From Pseudomonadota bacterium (lineage in GTDB: Bacteria > Pseudomonadota > Alphaproteobacteria > Rhizobiales > Xanthobacteraceae), in NCBI GenBank assembly GCA_023404705.1, contig JAEYAU010000009.1, positions 1 to 10,891 of the forward strand: a stretch of 10,891 bases of DNA, read 5' to 3'. The translations under genes and the position numbers were made by a program. Below the pieces are notes generated by a model. The model saw only the letters and a program-made list of their open reading frames with translations, did not search any database and was not told where the DNA came from. This document shows positions 4,814-10,891 of the stretch, one piece after another (within the stretch, counting starts at the first letter, position 1; each line of letters opens with the position of its first letter).

Positions 4814-7800
4814 GTGACGGCGAGCCCCGGCTTCGTGCACCTGCATGTGCACTCATCCTTTTCGCTGCTGGAAGGCGCGCTGACCATCGGCAAGCTCGCC
4901 GAGCTCGCCAAGGCCGACAAGCAGCCCGCGCTGGCGCTCACCGACACCGACAACATGTTCGGGGCGCTGGAATTCTCCGAGAAACTTGCCGGCAGCGGCA
5001 TCCAGCCGATCGTGGGCTGCGCGCTGGGGCTGAACTTCGCCGACCAGGAGGCATCGACCCGGCCGGGCGCCCACGTGACGCGGCTGCCGCGTATCGTGCT
5101 GCTCGCGGCCCGCGAGGACGGCTACCACAACCTCATGCGGCTCACCTCGCGCGCCTTCCTGGAGGCGCCGTCGGGCGAGCCGCCGCATGTGCGGCTCGAG
5201 GCGCTGCAGGGCCTGACCGACGGGCTGATCGCATTGACGGGCGGGCCGAGCGGGCCGCTCGACCAATGCATCGCGGCCGGGCAGGGCGACCTCGCCGCCG
5301 CGCGCTTCGCGCAGCTCCTCTCCTTGTTCGGCGATCGGCTCTATGTGGAGCTGCAGCGGCACGGCATGGCGGCGGAGAAGCGCGTCGAGCCGACGCTGCT
5401 CGATCTCGCCTACGCCAATGGCGTGCCGCTGGTCGCGACCAACGAGCCATTCTTCGCGCGGCGCACGGACTACGAAGCGCATGACGCCCTGATCTGCATC
5501 GCCGAAGGGCGGCTGGTCGCCGAGACGGATCGCCGCCAGCTCACGGCCGAGCACTACTTCAAGAGCCGCGCCGAGATGGCGGCGCTGTTCGCCGACCTGC
5601 CCGAGGCGCTCGCCTCGACGATCGAGATCGCGCAGCGCTGCGCGTTCCGGCCGAAGACGCGCAAGCCGATCCTGCCGCGCTTCACGGCCGAGGACGGCTC
5701 GCCCCTCGACGAGAACGCCGAGGTGCGGCGCACGGCCGAGGAGGGCCTGCGCGCCCGCATCGCGGCGCACGGCCTCACGCCCGGCCGCACGATCGATGAT
5801 TACCGCGACCGGCTCGACTTCGAGCTCGGCGTCATCGAGCGCATGAAATATTCCGGCTACTTCCTGATCGTGTCGGACTTCATCCGCTGGGCGAAGGCGC
5901 AGGGCATTCCGGTCGGTCCGGGCCGCGGCTCGGGCGCGGGCTCGCTGGTCGCCTGGGCCCTGCGCATCACCGACCTCGACCCGATCCGCTTCGGCCTGCT
6001 GTTCGAGCGCTTCCTCAATCCCGAGCGCGTGTCGATGCCGGACTTCGATATCGACTTCTGCCAGGACCGCCGCGATGAGGTGATCCGCTACGTGCAGGAG
6101 CGCTACGGCCGCGACGACGTCGCGCAGATCATTACCTTCGGCACGCTGCAGGCGCGCGGCGTGCTGCGCGACGTCGGCCGCGTGCTGGAGATGCCCTATG
6201 GGCAGGTCGACAAGCTCTGCAAGATGGTGCCGATGAATCCCGCCGCGCCGGTGACGCTCGCGCGCGCCATCGACGACGAGCCGCGCCTGCAGGCCGCTCG
6301 GGATTCCGAGCCCGTCGTCAAGCGCGCCTTCGACATCGCGCTCAAGCTCGAAGGCCTGCACCGCCACGCCTCGACCCACGCGGCCGGCATCGTGATCGGC
6401 GACCGGCCGCTCGCCGAGCTGGTCCCGCTCTACCGCGATCCGAAGTCGGACATGCCGGTCACCCAGTTCAACATGAAATGGGTCGAGCAGGCCGGGCTGG
6501 TGAAGTTCGACTTCCTCGGCCTGAAGACGCTCACGGTGCTGCAGACCGCGGTCGATCTGGTGGCGAAGCGCGGCATCGAGATCGATCTTCTCGGCATTCC
6601 GCTCGACGACGCGAAATCCTACGAGCTGCTGGCGAAGGGCGAGACCGTCGGCGTGTTCCAGGTCGAAGGCCAGGGCATGCGGCGCGCGCTGATCGACATG
6701 CGTCCCGACCGCTTCGAAGACATCATCGCGCTGGTCGCGCTCTATCGACCGGGCCCGATGGCCAACATCCCGACCTATTGCGCGCGCAAGCACGGCAAGG
6801 AGCAGCCCGAATACATCCACCCGAAACTCGAGCCGGTGCTGCGCGAGACCTTCGGCGTGATCATCTACCAGGAGCAGGTGATGGAGATCGCCCGCCTGCT
6901 CTCGGGCTACTCGCTCGGCGACGCCGATCTGCTGCGCCGCGCCATGGGCAAGAAGATCCGCGCCGAGATGGAGGCACAGCGCGCGCGCTTCGTCTCCGGC
7001 GCGGTCGAGCGCGGCGTCGAGAAGAGCCAGGCCGACGCGATCTTCGAGCTGCTCGCGAAGTTCGCGGACTACGGCTTCAACAAAAGCCACGCGGCGGCCT
7101 ACGCGCTCGTCGCCTATCAGACCGCCTATATGAAGGCGAATTATCCGGTCGAGTTCCTGGCCGCGTCGATGACCTACGATATGGCCAATACGGACAAGCT
7201 CGCGGAATTCCGCGCCGAGGCGAAGCGCCTCGGCGTCACGGTCGAGCCGCCGTCGGTCAATCGCTCGGGCGTCACCTTCGACGTCGACGGCAACACGATC
7301 TTCTACGCGCTCGCCGCGCTCAAGGGCGTCGGCCGGCAGGCCGTGGAGGCAATCGTCGAGGCGCGCGGCGACAAGCCGTTCGCGGATCTCGCCGACTTCG
7401 CCAACCGCATCAATCCGCGCGCGCTCAACAAGCGCGTGCTGGAAAGTCTCGCGGCCGCCGGCGCCTTCGACGAGCTCGAGAAGAACCGCGCGCGCGTGCA
7501 TGCGGGCGTCGACGTGATCCTCGCGGCCGCGCAACGCCGCTACGAGGATGCAGTGGTCGGCCAGTCCGAGCTGTTCGGCGGCGCGGTGGCGCGCAGCGAC
7601 CTGCCGCTGCCGGCGGTCGAAGCCTGGCTCACCGGCGACCGGTTGCAGAAGGAATTCGAGGCCATCGGCTTCTTCCTCTCGGGCCATCCGCTCGACGAAT
7701 ATGCGGTGGCGCTGAACCGGCTGCGGGTGCAGTCCTGGGCCGCTTTCGCGGCGGGCGTGAAGGCGGGCGCGACGGCCGGCAAGGTCGCGGGCACCGTGGT

Positions 7801-8251
7801 GTCGCGCACCGAGCGGCGCACCAAGACCGGCAACAAGATGGGCATCATCGAATTGTCGGACCCGTCCGGCCACTACGAGGCTGTCATCTTCGCCGAAGGC
7901 CTCGGGCAATACCGCGATCTGCTCGAGCCCGGCAAAGCTGTGCTGCTCTTCCTCACAGCGGAAGCACAGGCCGAGGACGTGCGCGCGCGCATCCAGACCG
8001 TCGAGCCGCTCGATCAAGCCGCGCAGAAGACGCAGAATGGGCTGCGCATCTTCCTGCGCTCGGAGCAGCCGATCGACGCGGTCTCCAAGCGTCTCGAACC
8101 GAAGGGCGACGGCGAGATCAGCATGGTGCTGATCCTCGAAGGCGGGGCGAGCGAGGTCGAGGTGAAGCTGCCGGGACGCTACCGCGTCTCGCCGCAGATC
8201 GCGGGCGCGATCAAGGCCGTGCCCGGCGTCATCGAAGTGCAGCCCACATAG
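4814..8251 (+). CDS. dnaE: DNA polymerase III alpha subunit (replicative DnaE1)
   Basis: Catalytic subunit of the chromosomal replicase, 1145 residues, near the E. coli length of 1160. It starts at a GTG (TASPGFVHLHVHSSFS follows) with TGAGGA upstream. In order: PHP domain (about 1-275); palm and fingers with catalytic Asp410 and Asp412 in MPDFDIDF and Asp566 in KFDFLGLKT; DYGFNKSHAAAYALVAYQ (about 750); helix-hairpin-helix LAALKGVGRQAVEAI (about 832-847); clamp-binding QSELF (917-921); OB fold (about 985-1065); and a C-terminal domain to 1145. The clamp motif and full C-terminal domain mark it as DnaE1, not the SOS-induced error-prone DnaE2/ImuC. PHP metal ligands appear degenerate: LLEGA where active forms have Asp, LTDTDN for TDHGN, and TNEPFF for NDxH. 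Proofreading should thus need a separate DnaQ. It lies 138 bases after the SOS peptide gene. Confidence 0.97.
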   Translation: MTASPGFVHLHVHSSFSLLEGALTIGKLAELAKADKQPALALTDTDNMFGALEFSEKLAGSGIQPIVGCALGLNFADQEASTRPGAHVTRLPRIVLLAAREDGYHNLMRLTSRAFLEAPSGEPPHVRLEALQGLTDGLIALTGGPSGPLDQCIAAGQGDLAAARFAQLLSLFGDRLYVELQRHGMAAEKRVEPTLLDLAYANGVPLVATNEPFFARRTDYEAHDALICIAEGRLVAETDRRQLTAEHYFKSRAEMAALFADLPEALASTIEIAQRCAFRPKTRKPILPRFTAEDGSPLDENAEVRRTAEEGLRARIAAHGLTPGRTIDDYRDRLDFELGVIERMKYSGYFLIVSDFIRWAKAQGIPVGPGRGSGAGSLVAWALRITDLDPIRFGLLFERFLNPERVSMPDFDIDFCQDRRDEVIRYVQERYGRDDVAQIITFGTLQARGVLRDVGRVLEMPYGQVDKLCKMVPMNPAAPVTLARAIDDEPRLQAARDSEPVVKRAFDIALKLEGLHRHASTHAAGIVIGDRPLAELVPLYRDPKSDMPVTQFNMKWVEQAGLVKFDFLGLKTLTVLQTAVDLVAKRGIEIDLLGIPLDDAKSYELLAKGETVGVFQVEGQGMRRALIDMRPDRFEDIIALVALYRPGPMANIPTYCARKHGKEQPEYIHPKLEPVLRETFGVIIYQEQVMEIARLLSGYSLGDADLLRRAMGKKIRAEMEAQRARFVSGAVERGVEKSQADAIFELLAKFADYGFNKSHAAAYALVAYQTAYMKANYPVEFLAASMTYDMANTDKLAEFRAEAKRLGVTVEPPSVNRSGVTFDVDGNTIFYALAALKGVGRQAVEAIVEARGDKPFADLADFANRINPRALNKRVLESLAAAGAFDELEKNRARVHAGVDVILAAAQRRYEDAVVGQSELFGGAVARSDLPLPAVEAWLTGDRLQKEFEAIGFFLSGHPLDEYAVALNRLRVQSWAAFAAGVKAGATAGKVAGTVVSRTERRTKTGNKMGIIELSDPSGHYEAVIFAEGLGQYRDLLEPGKAVLLFLTAEAQAEDVRARIQTVEPLDQAAQKTQNGLRIFLRSEQPIDAVSKRLEPKGDGEISMVLILEGGASEVEVKLPGRYRVSPQIAGAIKAVPGVIEVQPT

Positions 8252-8285
8252 GGCGGCGAAAAATCCGCTCGGTCTGCGTCCACGA

Positions 8286-8365
8286 CCGTTCGTCCCGCGG
8301 AAGCGGGGACCCAGGCTAGGTGGCGACTCGCGGCCCTGGATGGCCGCTTTCGCGGGCACGAACGG
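8286..8365. repeat. 80-bp imperfect palindrome, interspersed-repeat type
   Basis: The left arm 8286-8315 (opening CCGTTCGTCCCGCGGAAGCG) and the right arm 8334-8365 (ending TTTCGCGGGCACGAACGG) are imperfect reverse complements around an 18-base centre. Read on the minus strand the arms give the peptide-like strings MPAKAAIQ and LGPRFRG, the well-known spurious translation of a palindromic repeat scattered in alphaproteobacterial and other genomes. It fills the gap between dnaE and the next gene and may also act as a hairpin at the 3' end of the dnaE transcript. The rest of the spacer (8366-8476) shows no convincing promoter. Confidence 0.75.
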
Positions 8366-8476
8366 AGTCTGGCTCAGTTTCCTTGAGAAGCGCTACGCTG
8401 CCGGCTCCGGAACCCGTTTCCGCGATCGATCGTTCTGCCATCGTCGGCCCTGTGGCCACGGTGCCAAGGAACGTGC

Positions 8477-9643
8477 GTGCAAGCCTTTCGGTTCGGCATG
8501 GAGGAGGAATATTTCGTCGTTGACCGGCGAACCGCGAGCCTGCGTTGCGAGCTGCCGCAGGACTTCATGAAGGCCGCGAGCCGCAAGCTCGGCAAGCATC
8601 TGATGACCGAGCTGTTGCAGTCGCAGATCGAGGTCGCGACCTCGCCGGTGGCGCGCCCGAAGGATGCGCGCGCACAGCTGCGCTACTTCCGGCGCACCCT
8701 CGCGGAGATCGGCGAGCAGCACGGCGTCGGCATCGTGGCGGCAGGAACTCATCCGCTCACGCTCCCTCATCAACAACGCATGACGCGCAAGCGGCGCTAC
8801 TCGAAGGTGATCGACCATCTCGGCATGGTCGGGCTCGGCAATGCCTTGTGCGGTCTGCACGTGCATGTGGAAGTGCCCGAGCCGCAACGCCGTATCGAGA
8901 TCATGTATCGGCTCATTCCGTTCCTGCCGCTGCTGCTCGCGCTGTCGACATCGTCGCCGTTCTGGGCCGGCTGTGAGACCGGGCTGCTCGGCTATCGCAA
9001 TGCCGCCAATGACGCGCTGCCGCGTACGGGCCTGCCCGAGATGTTCCGCTCGATCGAGGAATACGACGCCTATGTGCAGGCGCTCGTGCAGGCGCGGATC
9101 ATTCCGGACTCGACCTATGTGTGGTGGGCGCTGCGCCCCTCGCTCCAGCACCCGACCATCGAGCTCCGGCTCACCGATTGCTGCACGGCGATCGACGACG
9201 CCGTCGCGATCGCCAGCCTCTTTCGCGTGCTGGTGCACCATGCGGTGAGGGACGCGGGTGGCGCCGAACTTTCCGCTGTCGGCCGCGCGCTCGTCGAAGA
9301 GAACCGCTGGCGGGCCCAACGATATGGCACGGACGGCACGTATGTGGACGTGATCTCGCACGAGGCGAAGCCGTTCGCAGCCTGTCTCGAGGAGACGCTG
9401 GAGCTCGTGCGCGAGGACGTCGCCGAGCTCGAGCTCGCGGCGCAGCTGGCGCATCTTCGCACGATCGCAATGCGCGGGACCTCCGCGCATCTCCAGCTCG
9501 ATCTCTATCATGCGTTGCGAAAGTCCGGCCGCGCACCGCGTCAGGCGCTGCGCGACGTCACCAAGTGGCTGCGCTTTTCCACGGAGGCGGGCGACTTCGC
9601 CGCGGCCGAATCGGTGCTGGCGCCGCTGAAGCGCGTCGCCTGA
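8477..9643 (+). CDS. Carboxylate-amine ligase, YbdK / GCS2 family
   Basis: ATP-dependent carboxylate-amine ligase of the glutamate-cysteine ligase 2 superfamily, 388 residues, the usual length. The GTG start has AAGGA (8466-8470) 6 bases upstream and places the family signature FRFGMEEEYFVVD at the N-terminus. Further conserved blocks are ELLQSQIEVATSP (about 46-58), AAGTHPL (about 91-97), GLHVHVEVP (126-134), SPFWAGCETGLLGYRN (about 157-172) and HPTIELRLTDCCTAIDDA (about 223-240), with Glu and His residues expected to hold Mg-ATP. E. coli YbdK has weak gamma-glutamylcysteine ligase activity in vitro; the true substrate of this subfamily is not known to me, and EgtA-like or plant-type GCS roles are alternatives. 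It stands alone, with a repeat upstream and a probable terminator downstream, so it is likely a single transcription unit. A later Met (8498) could start only by losing half of the signature. Confidence 0.9.
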   Translation: MQAFRFGMEEEYFVVDRRTASLRCELPQDFMKAASRKLGKHLMTELLQSQIEVATSPVARPKDARAQLRYFRRTLAEIGEQHGVGIVAAGTHPLTLPHQQRMTRKRRYSKVIDHLGMVGLGNALCGLHVHVEVPEPQRRIEIMYRLIPFLPLLLALSTSSPFWAGCETGLLGYRNAANDALPRTGLPEMFRSIEEYDAYVQALVQARIIPDSTYVWWALRPSLQHPTIELRLTDCCTAIDDAVAIASLFRVLVHHAVRDAGGAELSAVGRALVEENRWRAQRYGTDGTYVDVISHEAKPFAACLEETLELVREDVAELELAAQLAHLRTIAMRGTSAHLQLDLYHALRKSGRAPRQALRDVTKWLRFSTEAGDFAAAESVLAPLKRVA

Positions 9644-9655
9644 CGACGGGCGGCA

Positions 9656-9680
9656 TCCGCACGCTTTGCGGACAGGTTTT
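9656..9680 (+). terminator. Probable intrinsic terminator of the carboxylate-amine ligase gene
   Basis: TCCGCA (9656-9661) and TGCGGA (9667-9672) form a 6-bp stem with a 5-base loop, followed 4 bases later by TTTTAA (9677-9682). It begins 12 bases after the stop codon. The stem is short but GC-rich and the position is right. Confidence 0.55.
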
Positions 9681-9750
9681 AATCGACTGCGCTTCAAGAC
9701 AAGCGATCTGGCGGACCGCGGCGGGGCGGGTCGCGAAATTCCAGTCTATC

Positions 9751-9805
9751 GTTGTGAACGTTCATCAACCTTCCGCAATGGTTGCGCGGCAATGTCCCGC
9801 ATTGC
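9751..9805 (+). promoter_or_regulatory. Dyad cluster upstream of the response regulator
   Basis: TGAACGTTCA (9755-9764) is a perfect 10-bp palindrome, flanked by GTTG on the left and CAAC on the right with a one-base offset. Then GCAATG (9775-9780) recurs at 9789-9794 and pairs with CATTGC at 9800-9805. These are candidate operators of the response-regulator gene, perhaps for autoregulation. A TATATT at 9839-9844 could be its -10 element, but I see no matching -35. The inner GAAC/GTTC lack the 7-base spacing of a LexA box. Confidence 0.35.
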
Positions 9806-9912
9806 AGCAGAAGGGGAGTTTCCTTTCCGGCAATCGCATATATTCTGGCCGCTGGCGGATGACACTTGTTTGGGGGCGGTGGCAGGCATCCGCCGTCCGG
9901 GGCTGTAAAAAA

Positions 9913-10623
9913 ATGGAACACCGACCGCACATCGTGGTGGTCGAGGACGAGGCTGCACAGCGGCAGCTTCTTCTCGATTATCTGGGCAAACAGAATTTCC
10001 GCGTCAGCGGCGCCGACAGCGGTGCCGCGTTGCGCAAGCTCCTGGAACGCGAGACCCCGACACTGGTGCTGCTCGACGTCGGGCTGCCGGGCGAGGACGG
10101 CTTCGTGGTGGCGCGCTGGCTGCGCCAGAAGAGCGGGCGCGTCGGCATCATCATGGTGACGGCGGCGTCGGAGACGATCGACCGCGTGGTCGGTCTGGAG
10201 TCGGGCGCCGACGACTACATCGCCAAGCCGTTCGAGCCGCGCGAGCTGCTGGCGCGGATCAAGAGCGTGCTGCGGCGGATCTCGGAGACACCGGCGGCGC
10301 GCAACGCACCGCAGATCCGCATGGGCCGCCGCGTGCTCGATCTCGACCGGCGCGTGCTGATCGATCCCGCGAACGGCAGCGAGGACCGGCTCACCGCGAG
10401 CGAGTTCGACCTTCTGAAGGTGTTCGCCGAGAACCCGAACCGCCCGTTGAACCGCGATTGGCTGCTCGAGGTGACGGCGCACCGCGAGGTCGACGCCTTC
10501 GACCGGGCGATCGACCTGCGCATCACGCGGCTTCGGCGCAAGGTCGAGACCGATCCGGCGCATCCGGACGCGATCCGCACGGTACGCGGCGTCGGCTACA
10601 TGTTCGTGCCGCCGAAGGACTGA
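9913..10623 (+). CDS. OmpR/PhoB-family response regulator
   Basis: Two-component transcription factor of 236 residues. The receiver domain (about 5-122) keeps all key residues: Glu11 and Asp12 for Mg, phospho-acceptor Asp55 in LVLLDVGLPGEDG, Thr83 in IIMVT, and Lys105 in AKPFEPRELLARI. A short linker leads to a winged-helix DNA-binding domain (about 135-233) with LTASEFDLL, the recognition helix DLRITRLRRKVE (201-212) and the final hairpin IRTVRGVGYMFVP. The ATG was chosen because EHRPHIVVVEDE begins the receiver domain; it follows an A-run (TAAAAAAATG) and has no clear Shine-Dalgarno. The open frame runs far upstream, overlapping the ligase gene, but that part is a shadow. The receiver sequence (GLESGADDY, GIIMVT) recalls the TorR-type group. 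The partner kinase is probably the convergent gene at the right edge. Confidence 0.93.
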   Translation: MEHRPHIVVVEDEAAQRQLLLDYLGKQNFRVSGADSGAALRKLLERETPTLVLLDVGLPGEDGFVVARWLRQKSGRVGIIMVTAASETIDRVVGLESGADDYIAKPFEPRELLARIKSVLRRISETPAARNAPQIRMGRRVLDLDRRVLIDPANGSEDRLTASEFDLLKVFAENPNRPLNRDWLLEVTAHREVDAFDRAIDLRITRLRRKVETDPAHPDAIRTVRGVGYMFVPPKD

Positions 10624-10632
10624 GCTCGCCTC

Positions 10633-10764
10633 GTAGGGGGTGCTCGGCGGCCTGAGCCTTGCAGCCTGATCACAGATGCAGATCCGCCGAGCGCACGCGT
10701 GCGCTCAGCGCGATCAGAATCATTGCTCAACTCATTGATCGCGGGCGCGCTGAGCACACCCTAC
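10633..10764. repeat. 132-bp nested inverted-repeat element between convergent genes
   Basis: Outer arms GTAGGGGGTGCTC (10633-10645) and GAGCACACCCTAC (10752-10764) match as 13-bp inverted repeats with one mismatch. Inside are CTCGGCGG 10643-10650 with CCGCCGAG 10684-10691, a perfect 18-bp palindrome GAGCGCACGCGTGCGCTC (10689-10706), GCTCAGCGCG 10703-10712 with CGCGCTGAGC 10746-10755, and CGCGATCA 10709-10716 with TGATCGCG 10736-10743. Several of these stems compete. It fills the space between the response-regulator stop and the stop of the minus-strand gene, so it may serve as a two-way transcription barrier. GTAGGGTG-type ends also recall palindromic intergenic repeats of Bradyrhizobium relatives. 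No coding frame or target duplication is evident. Confidence 0.6.
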
Positions 10765-10774
10765 AGCGCTGAGT

Positions 10775-10891
10775 TCAGTTCGCCCGCGTGCCGTCGATCG
10801 CGGCGAGCGCGTGGCGCAGCTCGGTTGCGAGCGGGCCGAGACCTTCGCGGCAGCGGCCGCGGTCGCCGGCCTTGCCGGCTTCCTCCAGCGC
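10775..10891 (-). CDS. C-terminal end of a probable Hpt-containing (hybrid) sensor kinase (partial)
   Basis: A minus-strand frame enters from the right edge and stops at 10775-10777, giving 38 residues that begin ALEEAGKAGDRGRCREGLGP and end ALAAIDGTRAN. The pattern of small amphipathic helices with AGD in the turn and ELRHALAAI in the last helix resembles the C-terminus of histidine phosphotransfer (Hpt) domains. Such domains often end hybrid histidine kinases encoded next to a TorR-type response regulator. The active-site histidine region would lie beyond the window, so this assignment rests on a short fragment and on context. Codon use matches that of a real gene. Confidence 0.5.
   Translation of the reverse strand, partial: ALEEAGKAGDRGRCREGLGPLATELRHALAAIDGTRAN

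Noticed and set aside
4814..8251. Reading the polymerase as SOS-inducible error-prone DnaE2/ImuC because of the nearby LexA boxes
   Set aside because: It has the QSELF clamp motif, the OB fold and the full C-terminal domain of DnaE1, and the gene order lolD-dnaE is that of the replicative enzyme; no imuA or imuB is present.
4853..8359. A 1168-codon open frame on the minus strand opposite dnaE
   Set aside because: It is an antisense shadow of high-GC codon bias over a gene with unmistakable DnaE motifs. Its composition is abnormal (rich in Arg, His, Asp) and it starts in the palindromic repeat.
9755..9764. TGAACGTTCA as a second LexA site
   Set aside because: The GAAC and GTTC halves are adjacent, without the 7-base direct-repeat spacing that alphaproteobacterial LexA needs.
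9121..9912. Long N-terminal extension in frame with the response regulator
   Set aside because: The extension overlaps the C-terminal third of the carboxylate-amine ligase and has no domain; the receiver domain begins right at the ATG 9913.
1..10891. CRISPR array, tRNA, rRNA, transposase or prophage genes
   Set aside because: I found no regularly spaced repeats, cloverleaf, rRNA segment or integrase/transposase motif on either strand.

Overview
The window looks like a chromosomal segment of a high-GC alphaproteobacterium, most likely of the order Hyphomicrobiales (Rhizobiales), near Bradyrhizobium/Xanthobacteraceae-type genomes. The evidence is a 440-residue prolyl-tRNA synthetase without the editing insertion, the order proS - lolC/E - lolD - dnaE, an operator built from the alphaproteobacterial LexA direct repeat GTTC-N7-GTTC, and an interspersed palindromic repeat of a type common in these genomes. 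The genus cannot be fixed from sequence reading alone.

Layout: the 3' end of an unrecognised gene (3-125) is followed by proS (200-1522), a post-gene hairpin, then the lipoprotein-export pair lolC/E permease (1666-2934) and lolD ATPase (2945-3634), and a small conserved-looking protein of unknown role (3689-4021). A convergent small secreted protein (4085-4378, minus strand) is separated from it by a strong hairpin terminator. Next come a LexA-type promoter (4504-4548), a 32-residue single-membrane-segment protein (4577-4675), and the replicative DNA polymerase III alpha subunit dnaE (4814-8251). The right third has an 80-bp palindromic repeat (8286-8365), a YbdK/GCS2-family carboxylate-amine ligase (8477-9643), an OmpR/PhoB-type response regulator (9913-10623), a 132-bp nested inverted-repeat element (10633-10764), and the 3' end of a convergent gene with an Hpt-like C-terminus (10775-10891, minus strand).

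The most interesting system is at 4504-4675. Two LexA boxes (GAAC-N7-GAAC and GTTC-N7-GTTC) face each other in one 39-bp dyad next to a TTGACT -35 element. A perfect AAGGAGG ribosome-binding site follows, and it starts a 32-codon membrane peptide too short for ordinary gene callers. This matches the design of the SOS-induced cell-division inhibitor SidA of Caulobacter. Its gene lies directly upstream of dnaE without an obvious terminator, and the dnaE ribosome-binding site is embedded in a 10-bp stem. A DNA-damage response could therefore pair division arrest with replicase expression. That coupling is inference.

The rest is mostly housekeeping: translation, lipoprotein sorting to the outer membrane, and chromosome replication, with a thiol/amide ligase-like enzyme and a two-component system at the right edge. 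I see no CRISPR array, tRNA, rRNA, transposase or phage gene. No gene-free stretch exceeds about 270 bases.
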